A stretch of 64,000 bases of DNA from NCBI RefSeq assembly GCF_900067135.1, contig NZ_FJUR01000001.1:672501-736500 (forward strand), in the 5' to 3' direction. The position numbers and the translations under genes were made by a program. The DNA is from Rhizobium sp. 9140 (GTDB taxonomy: Bacteria; Pseudomonadota; Alphaproteobacteria; Rhizobiales; Rhizobiaceae). This document shows, piece after piece, positions 19,823 to 30,925 of the stretch (position 1 is the stretch's first letter; each line of letters opens with the position of its first letter). The notes beneath the pieces were generated by a model that saw only the letters and a list, made by a program, of their open reading frames with translations, was not told where the DNA came from and ran no database searches.

Positions 19823-19851
19823 TTGGAACCGGACCCGGAAATGCTTATATT
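19823..19851 (+). promoter_or_regulatory. Probable sigma-70 promoter of gyrB
   Basis: A -35 element TTGGAA (19823-19828) and a -10 element TATATT (19846-19851) are separated by exactly 17 bases. This is the best sigma-70-like match I noticed in the window, 109 bases upstream of the gyrB start, and implies a leader of about 100 bases. Confidence 0.6.
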
Positions 19852-19939
19852 CAGACGATTGCCAACAAGCTGATTCGCCCTCCCGGATTCCCGCATGGCC
19901 CGGATTCTCGTATGGCAAGCGTCCGAAACGACGCCGTAA

Positions 19940-22396
<2,457 letters not shown>

Positions 22397-22426
22397 CGCG
22401 TTACAGTCCTTGGAAACACACATCGA

Positions 22427-22460
22427 AAAGCCCTCGCAACCATCCGGCTGCGAGGGCTTT
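22427..22460. terminator. Bidirectional terminator between gyrB and the nitroreductase gene
   Basis: A 12-bp perfect stem (22427-22438 with 22449-22460), loop 10 bases, flanked by A and T runs on either side. It sits between two converging genes and can serve both. Confidence 0.85.
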
Positions 22461-22494
22461 GTCACATTGACCTCAGGCTTGAGACCTGAGCCGA

Positions 22495-23097
22495 TCAGTC
22501 AGCCTTGAAGCTGCCGTTGAAAGCAAGTTCGGAGAGCGGACGGCGGGGGCTCGGGGTTTCCCGCGACTGCAGGCCTTCCGGCAGGACCGACTTGTCGCCG
22601 ACGCGGCCGATCGCGACGCCGGCTTCGACGCGGTAGCCTTCGGGAATCCCGAGGATCTCGGCAGCCTTGTCGAAGTGGATGCCGGTCATGCCATGCGCCT
22701 GGTAGCCGAGCAGCATCGCCTGATGGGCGATGGCGCCCCAGGCCGATCCTGCATCGAAGCTATGGCTGTAGGAGGGCTTGGATTCCGTGGAACCCGGTGC
22801 CGTGAAATGCGTCTTCGAAATGATGATCACCAGCGCGGAGGCGGACTTCGCCCAGCTCTGGTTGAAATCGTTGAGGATCGGGAGAAGCGTATCCCATTCC
22901 GGCGTGCCGCGCAGTGCATAGGAGAAGCGCCAAGGCTGCGAGTTGAAGGCGGATGGCGCCCAGCGGCCGGCTTCGAGAATCGTCAGAAGCTCCGCTTCGC
23001 CCATCGTCTCGTCCTTGAAGGCGCGGGGCGACCAGCGGTCCAGAAAGCTGGCTTCGATCGGATGGTCGGCCTGTCGGAAATTGCTCGACGTGGTCAT
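22495..23097 (-). CDS. Nitroreductase family protein
   Basis: A 200-residue FMN-dependent oxidoreductase-like protein, N-terminal part DHPIEASFLDRWSPRAFKDE and FMN-binding-type EAGRWAPSAFNSQPWRF. The C-terminal part (GSAWGAIAHQAMLLGYQAHGMTG) is typical of the family. The start at 23097 (MTTSSNFRQ) has an AAGGA ribosome site; an upstream open stretch to 23184 is probably not translated. The natural substrate cannot be told; members reduce quinones, nitroaromatics or unsaturated ketones. Confidence 0.9.
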   Translation of the reverse strand: MTTSSNFRQADHPIEASFLDRWSPRAFKDETMGEAELLTILEAGRWAPSAFNSQPWRFSYALRGTPEWDTLLPILNDFNQSWAKSASALVIIISKTHFTAPGSTESKPSYSHSFDAGSAWGAIAHQAMLLGYQAHGMTGIHFDKAAEILGIPEGYRVEAGVAIGRVGDKSVLPEGLQSRETPSPRRPLSELAFNGSFKAD

Positions 23098-23300
23098 GGT
23101 TCTGGTCCTTCGAATGGATCGGCCGCTGTACCAGCGGTTGTCGATGGGAATAGCATGGGCGCGATGGAGAGCGCACTGCACCATCTAGTAAGTCCGTGCC
23201 ATCCCCGACAAGATGCTTTCAGCGAATAGAGTGTCTTCACCATGGAGACGATTGCCTGATGCCCTATCTGGGAGAGGGTGAGCGCGAGAAGGAGAGCGAC

Positions 23301-24104
23301 GTGCCGGCACCGGTCAATCCATTCAAGGCGGCACTCAAGGAGCGACGCTTCCAGCTCGGCCTCTGGGTGGCACTGGCCAGCCCGTACGCCGCCGAGGTCC
23401 TGTCCGAAAGCGGCTATGACTGGCTGCTCATCGATGGCGAACATGCCCCGAACGACATTCCCTCGCTCGCAGCGCAGGTCCAGGCGCTGAAAGGCTCGCA
23501 GAGCCATGCTGTCGTCCGCTTGCCGGTGGGCGAGACCTGGATGATCAAGCAGATCCTCGACGCCGGCGCCCAGACCGTCATGATCCCGATGGTGGAAACC
23601 GTCGAGGAAGCCGAGCGGCTGGTGCGGGCGGTGCGCTATCCGCCGCGCGGTGACCGAGGCGTTGGCGCGGCGCTCGGCCGGGCCTCCAACTTCAGTCGCA
23701 TCGGCGATTATCTGGAAACGGCGGATCGCGAGATCTGCCTGATCGTCCAGATCGAGAGCCGGGCGGGTCTGGCCGCTCTCGACCGGATCGCCGCGATCGA
23801 CGGCGTGGATGGCTTGTTCATCGGCCCATCCGATCTCGCGGCCGACATGGGCCTTCTCGGGCAACCCGGTCATCCCGATGTCACGGAAGCCATTGGCGAT
23901 GCCTTCACGCGGATCGTCCGAGCCGGCAAGGCGTCGGGAATCATGACGCTTAGCCTCGATCAGGCACGGCTCTATCGTAAACTCGGCGCGGACTTCATGG
24001 CGATCGGCACGGATGTAACGACGCTCGTGGAAGCAACCACCCGGCTTCGCCTGCAATATCAGGAGGATGAAACTTCTGCTCCAACAGGATCGTCCGGGTA
24101 TTAA
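23301..24104 (+). CDS. HpcH/HpaI-type aldolase (4-hydroxy-2-oxoheptanedioate aldolase-like)
   Basis: A 267-residue metal-dependent class II pyruvate aldolase of the HpaI type. Motifs are GYDWLLIDGEHAPND, GAQTVMIPMVETVEEAERLV and the metal- or substrate-binding Glu in CLIVQIESRAGL. GLFIGPSDLAADMGL is the conserved C-terminal signature. The GTG at 23301 is preferred to ATG 23259 and 23196: it has an AAGGAG ribosome site 6 bases upstream and yields MPAPVNPFKAALKERRFQLG, which matches family starts. No other aromatic-degradation genes are adjacent, so the substrate is open. Confidence 0.9.
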   Translation: MPAPVNPFKAALKERRFQLGLWVALASPYAAEVLSESGYDWLLIDGEHAPNDIPSLAAQVQALKGSQSHAVVRLPVGETWMIKQILDAGAQTVMIPMVETVEEAERLVRAVRYPPRGDRGVGAALGRASNFSRIGDYLETADREICLIVQIESRAGLAALDRIAAIDGVDGLFIGPSDLAADMGLLGQPGHPDVTEAIGDAFTRIVRAGKASGIMTLSLDQARLYRKLGADFMAIGTDVTTLVEATTRLRLQYQEDETSAPTGSSGY

Positions 24105-24338
24105 AGAGCTTATCGACTTGTCAACGCCTTCGGGCGCACACTTCTTCGAGGAGTAGGGGAGGATTTCAAGATAATTGTAGAGGAAGGTCTTGCGACAGTT
24201 TCGCACCGGCCAACCGTGATACTCTAACGCACTTGCCGCACTGCACAATAAAGCGTAGCCTATCATATTAGAGGAATATGAAACGGAGACTTTACGCCAG
24301 AACTGTCTCCGCTCATGGTAAAAAGGAGTTTGTATCCA
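24105..24338. other. Intergenic gap before the PHA depolymerase, with a hairpin
   Basis: A 234-base gap, AT-richer than its neighbours, without an open reading frame worth calling. A 7-bp stem (24284-24290 with 24305-24311, loop 14) lies 12 bases before the ribosome site (24323-24328), so it may be a leader element of the downstream gene or an end of the upstream one. Confidence 0.4.
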
Positions 24339-25610
24339 ATGTTTTACCAGTTCTATGAGCTGAACCACGCGATCATGGCTCCCTGGCGTGCCGCAGCCGA
24401 CGCCATGCGGCTGGCCTATAGCAATCCACTCAACCCGCTGTCGCAAACCTATCTCGGCCGCACCGCAGCAGCCGGTCTCGAAGTCTTCGAACGCTCGACC
24501 CGCCGCTACGGCAAGCCGGAATTCGGTCTGCATGAGACGATCATCGACGGCCAGCCGATCTCGATCGACGAGAAGATCGTCTGGCGTCAGCCCTTCTGCA
24601 ATCTCATCCACTTCGAGCGCGTTCTCGAAAAGCCGGCCAGGTCCGATCCACGCGTCCTGATCGTCGCCCCGATGTCCGGCCACTACGCGACGCTTCTGCG
24701 CGGCACCGTGGAAGCGCTGCTGCCGACCTCCGACATCTACATCACGGACTGGATCGACGCGCGCATGGTACCCCTGACGGAGGGGACGTTCGATCTCGAC
24801 GACTATATCGAATACCTCATCGAGATCCTGCATTTCCTCGGTCCCGACACGCATGTCATCGCGGTTTGCCAGCCGGCCGTTCCCGTTCTTGCCGCAGCCG
24901 CCATCATGGAAGCCCGGGGCGATGCACTCTCGCCGGCCTCAATGACGCTGATGGGCGGGCCGATCGACACGCGGATCAACCCGACCGCCGTCAACAAGCT
25001 CGCCAAGGACAAGCCGATCGAATGGTTCCGCGACAATGTCGTAATGCCCGTTCCGTTCCCCCAGCCCGGCTTCATGCGGCCGGTCTATCCCGGCTTCCTC
25101 CAGCTTTCCGGCTTCATGTCGATGAACCTCGACAGGCATATCAACGCCCAGAAGGAATTCTTTGACCATCTCGTCAAGCATGACGGCGATGCAGCCGAGA
25201 AGCATCGGGAGTTCTACGACGAATATCTCGCCGTGATGGACCTGACTGCCGAATTCTATCTCCAGACAGTCGATGTGGTCTTCATGCAGCACGCCTTGCC
25301 GAAGGGCGAGATGATGCATCGTGGCGAGCGGGTAGATACGCACGCGATCCGCAAGGTGGCCTTGCTGACGGTTGAGGGCGAAAACGACGACATCTCCGGC
25401 GCCGGTCAGACGGAGGCGGCACAGACCATCTGTTCCAATATTCCGGACCATATGCGGATGCATTACGTGCAGCCGGATGTCGGACATTACGGCGTTTTCA
25501 ATGGTTCGCGCTTCCGTCGGGAAATCGCACCGCGCATCACCGCTTTCCAGCGCGAGCACGGCCACAAGGCCGCCGCCGTCAAGGTCATCAAGGGTGGAAA
25601 AACCGCTTAA
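24339..25610 (+). CDS. phaZ: Intracellular polyhydroxyalkanoate depolymerase
   Basis: A 423-residue intracellular PHB/PHA depolymerase that mobilises storage polymer. The N-terminus MFYQFYELNHAIMAPWR is the family signature. The nucleophile region reads HVIAVCQPAVPVLA: in intracellular PhaZ enzymes a cysteine replaces serine in the lipase box, here Cys177. The acidic and His residues of the triad lie downstream (EGENDDISGAGQT and VGHYGVFNG). The start at 24339 has an AAGGAG site 10 bases upstream; ORF extension to 24315 is not needed. It stands as its own transcript with a terminator after the stop. Confidence 0.93.
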   Translation: MFYQFYELNHAIMAPWRAAADAMRLAYSNPLNPLSQTYLGRTAAAGLEVFERSTRRYGKPEFGLHETIIDGQPISIDEKIVWRQPFCNLIHFERVLEKPARSDPRVLIVAPMSGHYATLLRGTVEALLPTSDIYITDWIDARMVPLTEGTFDLDDYIEYLIEILHFLGPDTHVIAVCQPAVPVLAAAAIMEARGDALSPASMTLMGGPIDTRINPTAVNKLAKDKPIEWFRDNVVMPVPFPQPGFMRPVYPGFLQLSGFMSMNLDRHINAQKEFFDHLVKHDGDAAEKHREFYDEYLAVMDLTAEFYLQTVDVVFMQHALPKGEMMHRGERVDTHAIRKVALLTVEGENDDISGAGQTEAAQTICSNIPDHMRMHYVQPDVGHYGVFNGSRFRREIAPRITAFQREHGHKAAAVKVIKGGKTA

Positions 25611-25646
25611 GAGCGGAAAAGCGAACGGAAACATCGAAAAAGGGTG

Positions 25647-25674
25647 AAATCGGGCAAGCCCTTGCCCGATTTTT
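25647..25674 (+). terminator. Terminator of the PHA depolymerase gene
   Basis: A 9- to 12-bp perfect stem (25647-25658 with 25661-25672; a loop of about 8 bases in practice), with its right arm running into five T. It lies 37 bases after the stop. Confidence 0.85.
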
Positions 25675-25767
25675 GGTTGCATCGTCTTGTGATGGAATGG
25701 ACCTGTTCCCACATCGAAGAGAGCGGGTTCGGCGATCGAACCCCTCTATAGATGAGGACCAATCCCC

Positions 25768-26220
25768 ATGAATCAAAATGCCTTGATCCGTCCTGACTGG
25801 ACGCCCGCGACCATTGCGTTGATGGTTCTCGGCTTCGTCGTTTTCTGGCCGCTCGGCATGGCCATGCTCGCTTACATCCTGTTCGGTGAACGCTTGAAAT
25901 CCTTCAAACGCGACGCGAATGCCTCCGTCGATACCATCCTTTCCACCTTCAAGGGTGGCTTCGGCGGCTTTGGCAAGACGGGTTTTTCGCGCGGCACGTT
26001 TCGCGCCGGCGATACGGGCAACGTCGCTTTCGACGACTGGCGAGAAGCCGAACTGGCGCGTCTCGATGAGGAGCGTCGTCGTCTGGACGACATGCGCGAA
26101 GACTTCGACGCCTACGTCCGCGAACTGCGCCGTGCCAAGGATCAGGATGATTTCGACCGCTTCATGCGCGAGCGCAATAACCCGTCGAATGGCCCGGTCA
26201 CCGGCTATACCGGTAACTGA
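25768..26220 (+). CDS. DUF2852 membrane protein
   Basis: A 150-residue small membrane protein of a family found in alphaproteobacteria, function unknown. A hydrophobic segment (residues about 14-42, TIALMVLGFVVFWPLGMAMLAYILFGERL) is followed by a Gly/Phe-rich linker. The charged C-terminal helix (residues about 90-130, DEERRRLDDMREDFDAYVRELRRAKD) is a probable coiled coil. It is a single-gene unit with its own terminator; neighbours give no clue. Confidence 0.85.
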   Translation: MNQNALIRPDWTPATIALMVLGFVVFWPLGMAMLAYILFGERLKSFKRDANASVDTILSTFKGGFGGFGKTGFSRGTFRAGDTGNVAFDDWREAELARLDEERRRLDDMREDFDAYVRELRRAKDQDDFDRFMRERNNPSNGPVTGYTGN

Positions 26221-26265
26221 TCCTTGACGCGCCATGTGACCTCAGGCGCGCTTTGATGAAGAACA

Positions 26266-26302
26266 GGCCGGCCTTTCCTTTGCGGGGAAGGCCGGCCTTT
26301 TT
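26266..26302 (+). terminator. Terminator of the DUF2852 gene
   Basis: A 10-bp perfect GC-rich stem (26266-26275 with 26288-26297) followed by five T. Confidence 0.85.
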
Positions 26303-26350
26303 CATACCCGACCTGCGGCGTAAGGCTCGCGAATCATCTATCAGGATCCC

Positions 26351-27130
26351 ATGTTTCCTCTGTTGCTCAAGCCTGTTCGCCGCAAGAAGCCGGTCGCACC
26401 TGTCCGGCCGGCGAGCAAGACCGTCGTGAAGACACTGACTGTCGACGGGCGGGCGCTGCCCCTGACGATCCGGCAGAACCCGCGCGCAACGCGGATGACG
26501 CTGCGGATCGAGCCGGGCGGCCGTGCGCTCAAGATGACCATTCCGACCGGCCTGCCCGAACGCGAGATCACGCAGTTTCTCGACCGCCATGAGGCATGGC
26601 TTTCCAGCCGTCTGGCGCGTTTCTCGGGCGAAAGCGTGCTGGAGGAAGGTGGCATGATCTTCGTGCGCGGCGTGGCACACCGCATCGAGCGCACGGGTCG
26701 GCTGCGCGGCGTGACGGAAAGTGTCGTGGTGGATGACGAAGCGGTGCTGCGGGTCAGCGGCGCGGCGGAACATCTCGGCCGCCGCATTGCCGACTTCCTG
26801 AAGAAGGAGGCCCGCAAGGATCTGGAGCGGCTGGCGCCGGCCCATGCATTGAACGTGGGGCGACGGATCAAGTCTCTGACGCTGCGGGATACGCGAAGCC
26901 GCTGGGGCTCCTGCGCGGTGGATGGCGCGCTGAATTTCTCCTGGCGGATCGTCATGGCGCCGCCCTACGTCATTGATTATCTCGCAGCCCATGAGGTGGC
27001 CCACCTCAAGGAAATGAACCACGGCCCGAACTTCTGGGCGCTCTGCGAGCGGCTCTGCCCCCGCACATCCGACGCCCGACACTGGCTGAAGCGCAACGGG
27101 ACGCTGCTGCATGCCATCGACTTCACCTGA
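26351..27130 (+). CDS. YgjP-like zinc metallopeptidase (DUF45)
   Basis: A 259-residue protein with an all-beta N-terminal half (VDGRALPLTIRQNPRATRMTLRIE) and a C-terminal metallopeptidase-like domain. The zinc motif HEVAHLKEMNHGPNFW is complete: two His, the Glu and a downstream His. The DTRSRWGSCAVDGALNFSWRIV segment is the family signature. In this family, function is not established; some members are thought to be stress-related peptidases. A small hairpin (27149-27179) lies between its stop and trpF. Confidence 0.88.
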   Translation: MFPLLLKPVRRKKPVAPVRPASKTVVKTLTVDGRALPLTIRQNPRATRMTLRIEPGGRALKMTIPTGLPEREITQFLDRHEAWLSSRLARFSGESVLEEGGMIFVRGVAHRIERTGRLRGVTESVVVDDEAVLRVSGAAEHLGRRIADFLKKEARKDLERLAPAHALNVGRRIKSLTLRDTRSRWGSCAVDGALNFSWRIVMAPPYVIDYLAAHEVAHLKEMNHGPNFWALCERLCPRTSDARHWLKRNGTLLHAIDFT

Positions 27131-27205
27131 TTGCGTCCATCGACGCGTGTGCGAGCCCTTGTTTTGGCTCGACTCGCACGCCGATTCATGCAAATGCGGT
27201 GCCTT

Positions 27206-27880
27206 ATGACCATCGATGTCAAGATCTGCGGGTTGAAGACCGCCGAAGCCGTCGACAAGGCGGTTGCCTTGGGCGCGAACCATGTCGGCTTCATCTTTTT
27301 CGAGAAGAGCCCGCGCAATATCGAGCCGGACGATGCCGCACGGCTTGCCGACCGGATCAGGGGTCAGGCAAAGATCGTTGCCGTGACGGTGGATGCGGAT
27401 AACGACACGCTGGACGAAATCGTCTCGTCGCTCGATCCCGACATCCTGCAGCTTCACGGCCACGAGACGGCGGCACGCGCGCTCGACATCCGCGCCATCT
27501 ACGGCCGGCCCGTCATGAAGGCGTTTTCGGTGCGCGATGCCGACGATCTGCGCGCTGTGGATGCCTATATCGGCATTGCCGACAGGTTCCTGTTCGACGC
27601 CAAGGCTCCCAAGGGTTCCGCCCTGCCGGGCGGCAATGGCGTCTCTTTCGACTGGACGCTCCTCGATACGCTTGACGCCGAGGTGGATTACATGCTTTCC
27701 GGCGGTCTGAACGCCGGAAATATCCGCGAGGCCCTGGAAATGACGGGTACGCGGGCGATCGACATCTCCTCTGGAGTGGAGCGCGCGCCCGGCGTCAAGG
27801 ACCTCAGGCGGATGGAAGAGTTTTTCGATGCCGTTGCACAGGCTCGCGCAGAGCCTTTCCGGTCAAGGAGCACGACGTGA
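27206..27880 (+). CDS. trpF: Phosphoribosylanthranilate isomerase
   Basis: A 224-residue TIM-barrel isomerase converting phosphoribosylanthranilate to CdRP in tryptophan synthesis. It starts [16 protein letters not shown] (KICG motif with the catalytic Cys), has [32 protein letters not shown] and a C-terminal [14 protein letters not shown] with the phosphate loop and [14 protein letters not shown]. The ATG at 27206 is chosen; the open frame begins at 27131. It is coupled to trpB by a GTGA overlap. Lacking other trp genes here, the operon starts at this step, as in many rhizobia. Confidence 0.97.
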   Translation: MTIDVKICGLKTAEAVDKAVALGANHVGFIFFEKSPRNIEPDDAARLADRIRGQAKIVAVTVDADNDTLDEIVSSLDPDILQLHGHETAARALDIRAIYGRPVMKAFSVRDADDLRAVDAYIGIADRFLFDAKAPKGSALPGGNGVSFDWTLLDTLDAEVDYMLSGGLNAGNIREALEMTGTRAIDISSGVERAPGVKDLRRMEEFFDAVAQARAEPFRSRSTT

Positions 27881-29097
27881 ATCAGACCCCTCTACCCAAT
27901 TCCTTCCGTTCCGGCCCCGACGAGGACGGTCGTTTCGGTATTTTCGGCGGTCGCTTCGTTGCGGAAACGCTGATGCCGCTGATCCTCGAGCTTGAAGCCG
28001 AGTGGGAGAAGGCAAAGACAGATCCCGCCTTCAACGCCGAGCTCGAACATCTCAACACCCATTATACCGGCCGTCCGAGCCCGCTCTATTTCGCCGAGCG
28101 ACTGACGGAGGAACTGGGTGGCGCAAAGGTCTATTTCAAGCGCGATGAGCTGAACCACACCGGTTCGCACAAGATCAACAACTGCCTGGGCCAGATCCTG
28201 CTCGCCAAGCGCATGGGCAAGACCCGCATCATCGCGGAAACCGGTGCCGGCCAGCATGGTGTGGCGACGGCAACCGTTGCGGCCCGCTTCGGCCTGCCCT
28301 GCGTGGTCTACATGGGCGCGACGGACGTCGAGCGGCAGTCGCCGAACGTCTTCCGGATGAAGCTTCTGGGTGCCGAAGTGCGCCCCGTCACAGCCGGACA
28401 CGGCACGCTCAAGGACGCCATGAACGAGGCCCTGCGCGACTGGGTCACGAATGTGAACGACACCTATTACCTGATCGGCACGGCCGCAGGTCCGCATCCC
28501 TATCCGGAAATGGTCCGCGACTTCCAGGCCGTCATCGGCCGGGAGACGCGTGAGCAGATGCTGGCCATGGAAGGCCGCCTGCCCGACATGCTGATCGCTG
28601 CCGTCGGCGGCGGTTCCAACGCCATCGGTCTCTTCCATCCCTTTCTCGACGATGCCAGCGTCAAGATCGTCGGCGTGGAAGCTGGCGGCAAGGGTCTCGA
28701 CGGCGAGGAGCATTGCGCCTCGCTGACGGCGGGCTCGCCCGGCGTTCTCCATGGCAACCGCACCTATCTGTTGCAGGACAAGGACGGTCAGATCAAGGAA
28801 GGCCATTCGATCTCCGCCGGCCTCGATTATCCCGGCATCGGGCCTGAACATTCCTGGCTGAAGGATGCCGGCCGCGTCGAATATGTGCCGATCATGGATC
28901 ATGAGGCGCTTGAAGCTTTCCAGCTCCTCACCCGCGTCGAAGGCATCATTCCCGCTCTGGAACCGAGCCATGCGCTCGCCGAAGTCATCAAGCGGGCGCC
29001 GACGATGGACAAGGACCAGATCATCGTGATGAACCTCTGCGGACGCGGCGACAAGGACATCTTCACCGTCGGCAAGCTGCTCGGAATGGGACTGTAA
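27877..29097 (+). CDS. trpB: Tryptophan synthase beta chain
   Basis: A 406-residue PLP enzyme that condenses indole with serine. The PLP lysine lies in [22 protein letters not shown], and the phosphate-binding Gly loop is VGGGSNAIG. The C-terminal ILSINLSGRGD-type segment appears as [17 protein letters not shown]. The start is GTG at 27877, overlapping the trpF stop by 4 bases. trpA begins 4 bases after its stop, and TrpA-TrpB form the channelled complex. Confidence 0.98.
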   Translation: MNQTPLPNSFRSGPDEDGRFGIFGGRFVAETLMPLILELEAEWEKAKTDPAFNAELEHLNTHYTGRPSPLYFAERLTEELGGAKVYFKRDELNHTGSHKINNCLGQILLAKRMGKTRIIAETGAGQHGVATATVAARFGLPCVVYMGATDVERQSPNVFRMKLLGAEVRPVTAGHGTLKDAMNEALRDWVTNVNDTYYLIGTAAGPHPYPEMVRDFQAVIGRETREQMLAMEGRLPDMLIAAVGGGSNAIGLFHPFLDDASVKIVGVEAGGKGLDGEEHCASLTAGSPGVLHGNRTYLLQDKDGQIKEGHSISAGLDYPGIGPEHSWLKDAGRVEYVPIMDHEALEAFQLLTRVEGIIPALEPSHALAEVIKRAPTMDKDQIIVMNLCGRGDKDIFTVGKLLGMGL

Positions 29098-29101
29098 GAA
29101 C

Positions 29102-29941
29102 ATGAGCGCACGTTTCGACAGGACCTTCGCCAAGGCTGCTGCAGAGCATCGGCCGGTGCTCGTCACCTACATCATGGGCGGCGATCCCGACTTCGACACG
29201 TCCCTGTCGATCATGAAGGCGCTTCCCTCTGCCGGTGCCGACATCATCGAGCTCGGCATGCCCTTTTCCGATCCGATGGCCGATGGCCCGGCGATCCAGC
29301 TTGCCGGCCAGCGCGCGCTTGCGGGCGGCCAAACGCTTGAAAAGACGCTGGAGCTGTCCCGCCAGTTCCGCAAGACGGATACGGAAACGCCGATCGTCAT
29401 GATGGGCTACTACAATCCGATCTACATCTATGGCGTGGACCGTTTTCTCGAGAACGCGCTCGCCGCCGGCATCGATGGCCTGATCGTCGTGGATCTGCCG
29501 CCGGAAATGGACGACGAGCTTTGCCTGCCCGCCCTCAAGAAGGGCATCAGCTTCATCCGCCTTGCGACGCCCACGACGGACGGACGGCGCCTGCCCAAGG
29601 TTCTCGAAAACACCTCGGGCTTCGTCTATTATGTCTCTATGAACGGTATCACCGGCTCGGCTCTGCCGGAACCGGCGCTGGTCGGTGGCGCCGTGGCGCG
29701 CATCAAGGAGCATACCAACCTGCCGGTTTGCGTCGGCTTCGGTGTCAAGACCGCCGAGCATGCCCGTGCCATCGGCGCGTCCGCAGACGGCGTGGTCGTG
29801 GGCACGGTCATCATCAATCAGGTCGCCTCCAGCCTGACCGAAGACGGTCAGGCAACGGGCGCGACCGTTCCGGGCGTCGAAGCCCTCGTTCGCGGCCTTT
29901 CGGCCGGTGTCCGGGCCGCACGTCTTGCCGCAGCCGAATAA
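29102..29941 (+). CDS. trpA: Tryptophan synthase alpha chain
   Basis: A 279-residue TIM barrel that splits indole-3-glycerol phosphate to indole. It has [15 protein letters not shown], the catalytic Glu in [16 protein letters not shown], and [11 protein letters not shown] (catalytic Asp region). The phosphate-binding end is [24 protein letters not shown]. It lies 4 bases after trpB and 49 bases before accD. Confidence 0.98.
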   Translation: MSARFDRTFAKAAAEHRPVLVTYIMGGDPDFDTSLSIMKALPSAGADIIELGMPFSDPMADGPAIQLAGQRALAGGQTLEKTLELSRQFRKTDTETPIVMMGYYNPIYIYGVDRFLENALAAGIDGLIVVDLPPEMDDELCLPALKKGISFIRLATPTTDGRRLPKVLENTSGFVYYVSMNGITGSALPEPALVGGAVARIKEHTNLPVCVGFGVKTAEHARAIGASADGVVVGTVIINQVASSLTEDGQATGATVPGVEALVRGLSAGVRAARLAAAE

Positions 29942-29990
29942 TCGCCCACATTCGGGGCAATGACAGGCTGAACGATTTCAGGAGTTTCAT

Positions 29991-30917
29991 GTGAACTGGA
30001 TTACCAACTACGTTCGCCCGAAGATCAATTCGATGCTCGGCCGCCGCGAGGTTCCGGAAAACCTTTGGATCAAATGTCCGGAAACGGGCGAGATGGTGTT
30101 TCATCGCGATCTCGAAGAAAACAAATGGGTCATTCCCGCCTCCGGCTTCCACATGAAGATGCCGGCGAAGGCGCGTCTGAAGGACCTGTTCGACGCGGGC
30201 GTCTTTGAGACGCTGCAGCAGCCGAAGGTGGCGCAGGACCCGCTGAAGTTCCGCGACTCGAAGAAGTACACAGACCGCCTGCGTGACAGCCGGGCGAAGA
30301 CCGAGATGGAGGATACGATCCTTGCCGGTGTCGGCACCGTCGAGGGGCTGAAGCTTGTGGCCGTCGTGCACGAGTTCGCCTTCATGGGCGGCTCGCTCGG
30401 CATTGCCGCCGGCGAGGCGATCATCAAGGCCTTCGAGCGCGCCATCGCGGAGAAGTGCCCGCTCGTCATCTTTCCGGCCTCGGGCGGCGCCCGCATGCAG
30501 GAAGGCATCCTCTCGCTCATGCAGCTGCCACGCACCACGGTTGCCGTGCAGATGCTGAAGGAAGCGGGACTTCCCTATATCGTCGTTCTGACGAACCCGA
30601 CCACGGGCGGCGTTACAGCATCCTATGCCATGCTCGGCGATCTGCATCTGGCGGAGCCCGGTGCCGAAATCTGCTTTGCCGGCAAGCGCGTCATCGAGCA
30701 GACCATCCGCGAAAAGCTCCCCGAGGGCTTCCAGACGTCGGAATATCTGATGGATCACGGCATGATCGACATGGTCATCAAGCGTCACGACATTCCCTCG
30801 ACGCTCGCACGCCTGCTGAAGATCATGCTCAAGAAGCCGGTCGATGCGGTCAAGCGGACCGTCGAGCCGGAAATCGTGGTTCCCCCGGCAGCGGTGCCGG
30901 TCGCGGCCAGCGTTTAA
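29991..30917 (+). CDS. accD: Acetyl-CoA carboxylase carboxyltransferase beta subunit
   Basis: A 308-residue carboxyltransferase subunit that, with AccA, moves CO2 from biotin to acetyl-CoA for fatty-acid synthesis. The core motifs [32 protein letters not shown] and [16 protein letters not shown] are intact. The N-terminal zinc ribbon is degenerate: CPETG keeps one Cys, but the second, third and fourth family positions read Thr, Ile and Ser (VIPASG). The start is a GTG preceded by AGGAG (29980-29984). It is followed by folC after 8 bases, in the trp-accD-folC operon. Confidence 0.96.
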   Translation: MNWITNYVRPKINSMLGRREVPENLWIKCPETGEMVFHRDLEENKWVIPASGFHMKMPAKARLKDLFDAGVFETLQQPKVAQDPLKFRDSKKYTDRLRDSRAKTEMEDTILAGVGTVEGLKLVAVVHEFAFMGGSLGIAAGEAIIKAFERAIAEKCPLVIFPASGGARMQEGILSLMQLPRTTVAVQMLKEAGLPYIVVLTNPTTGGVTASYAMLGDLHLAEPGAEICFAGKRVIEQTIREKLPEGFQTSEYLMDHGMIDMVIKRHDIPSTLARLLKIMLKKPVDAVKRTVEPEIVVPPAAVPVAASV

Positions 30918-30925
30918 GTCACGCG

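Noticed and set aside
27149-27179. Small hairpin before trpF as a trp attenuator
   Set aside because: No leader peptide with Trp codons and no T run; probably the end of the upstream peptidase transcript or chance.
30455-30925. N-terminal extension of folC within accD
   Set aside because: It is out of frame with accD and low-complexity; folC similarity begins at the ATG at 30926.
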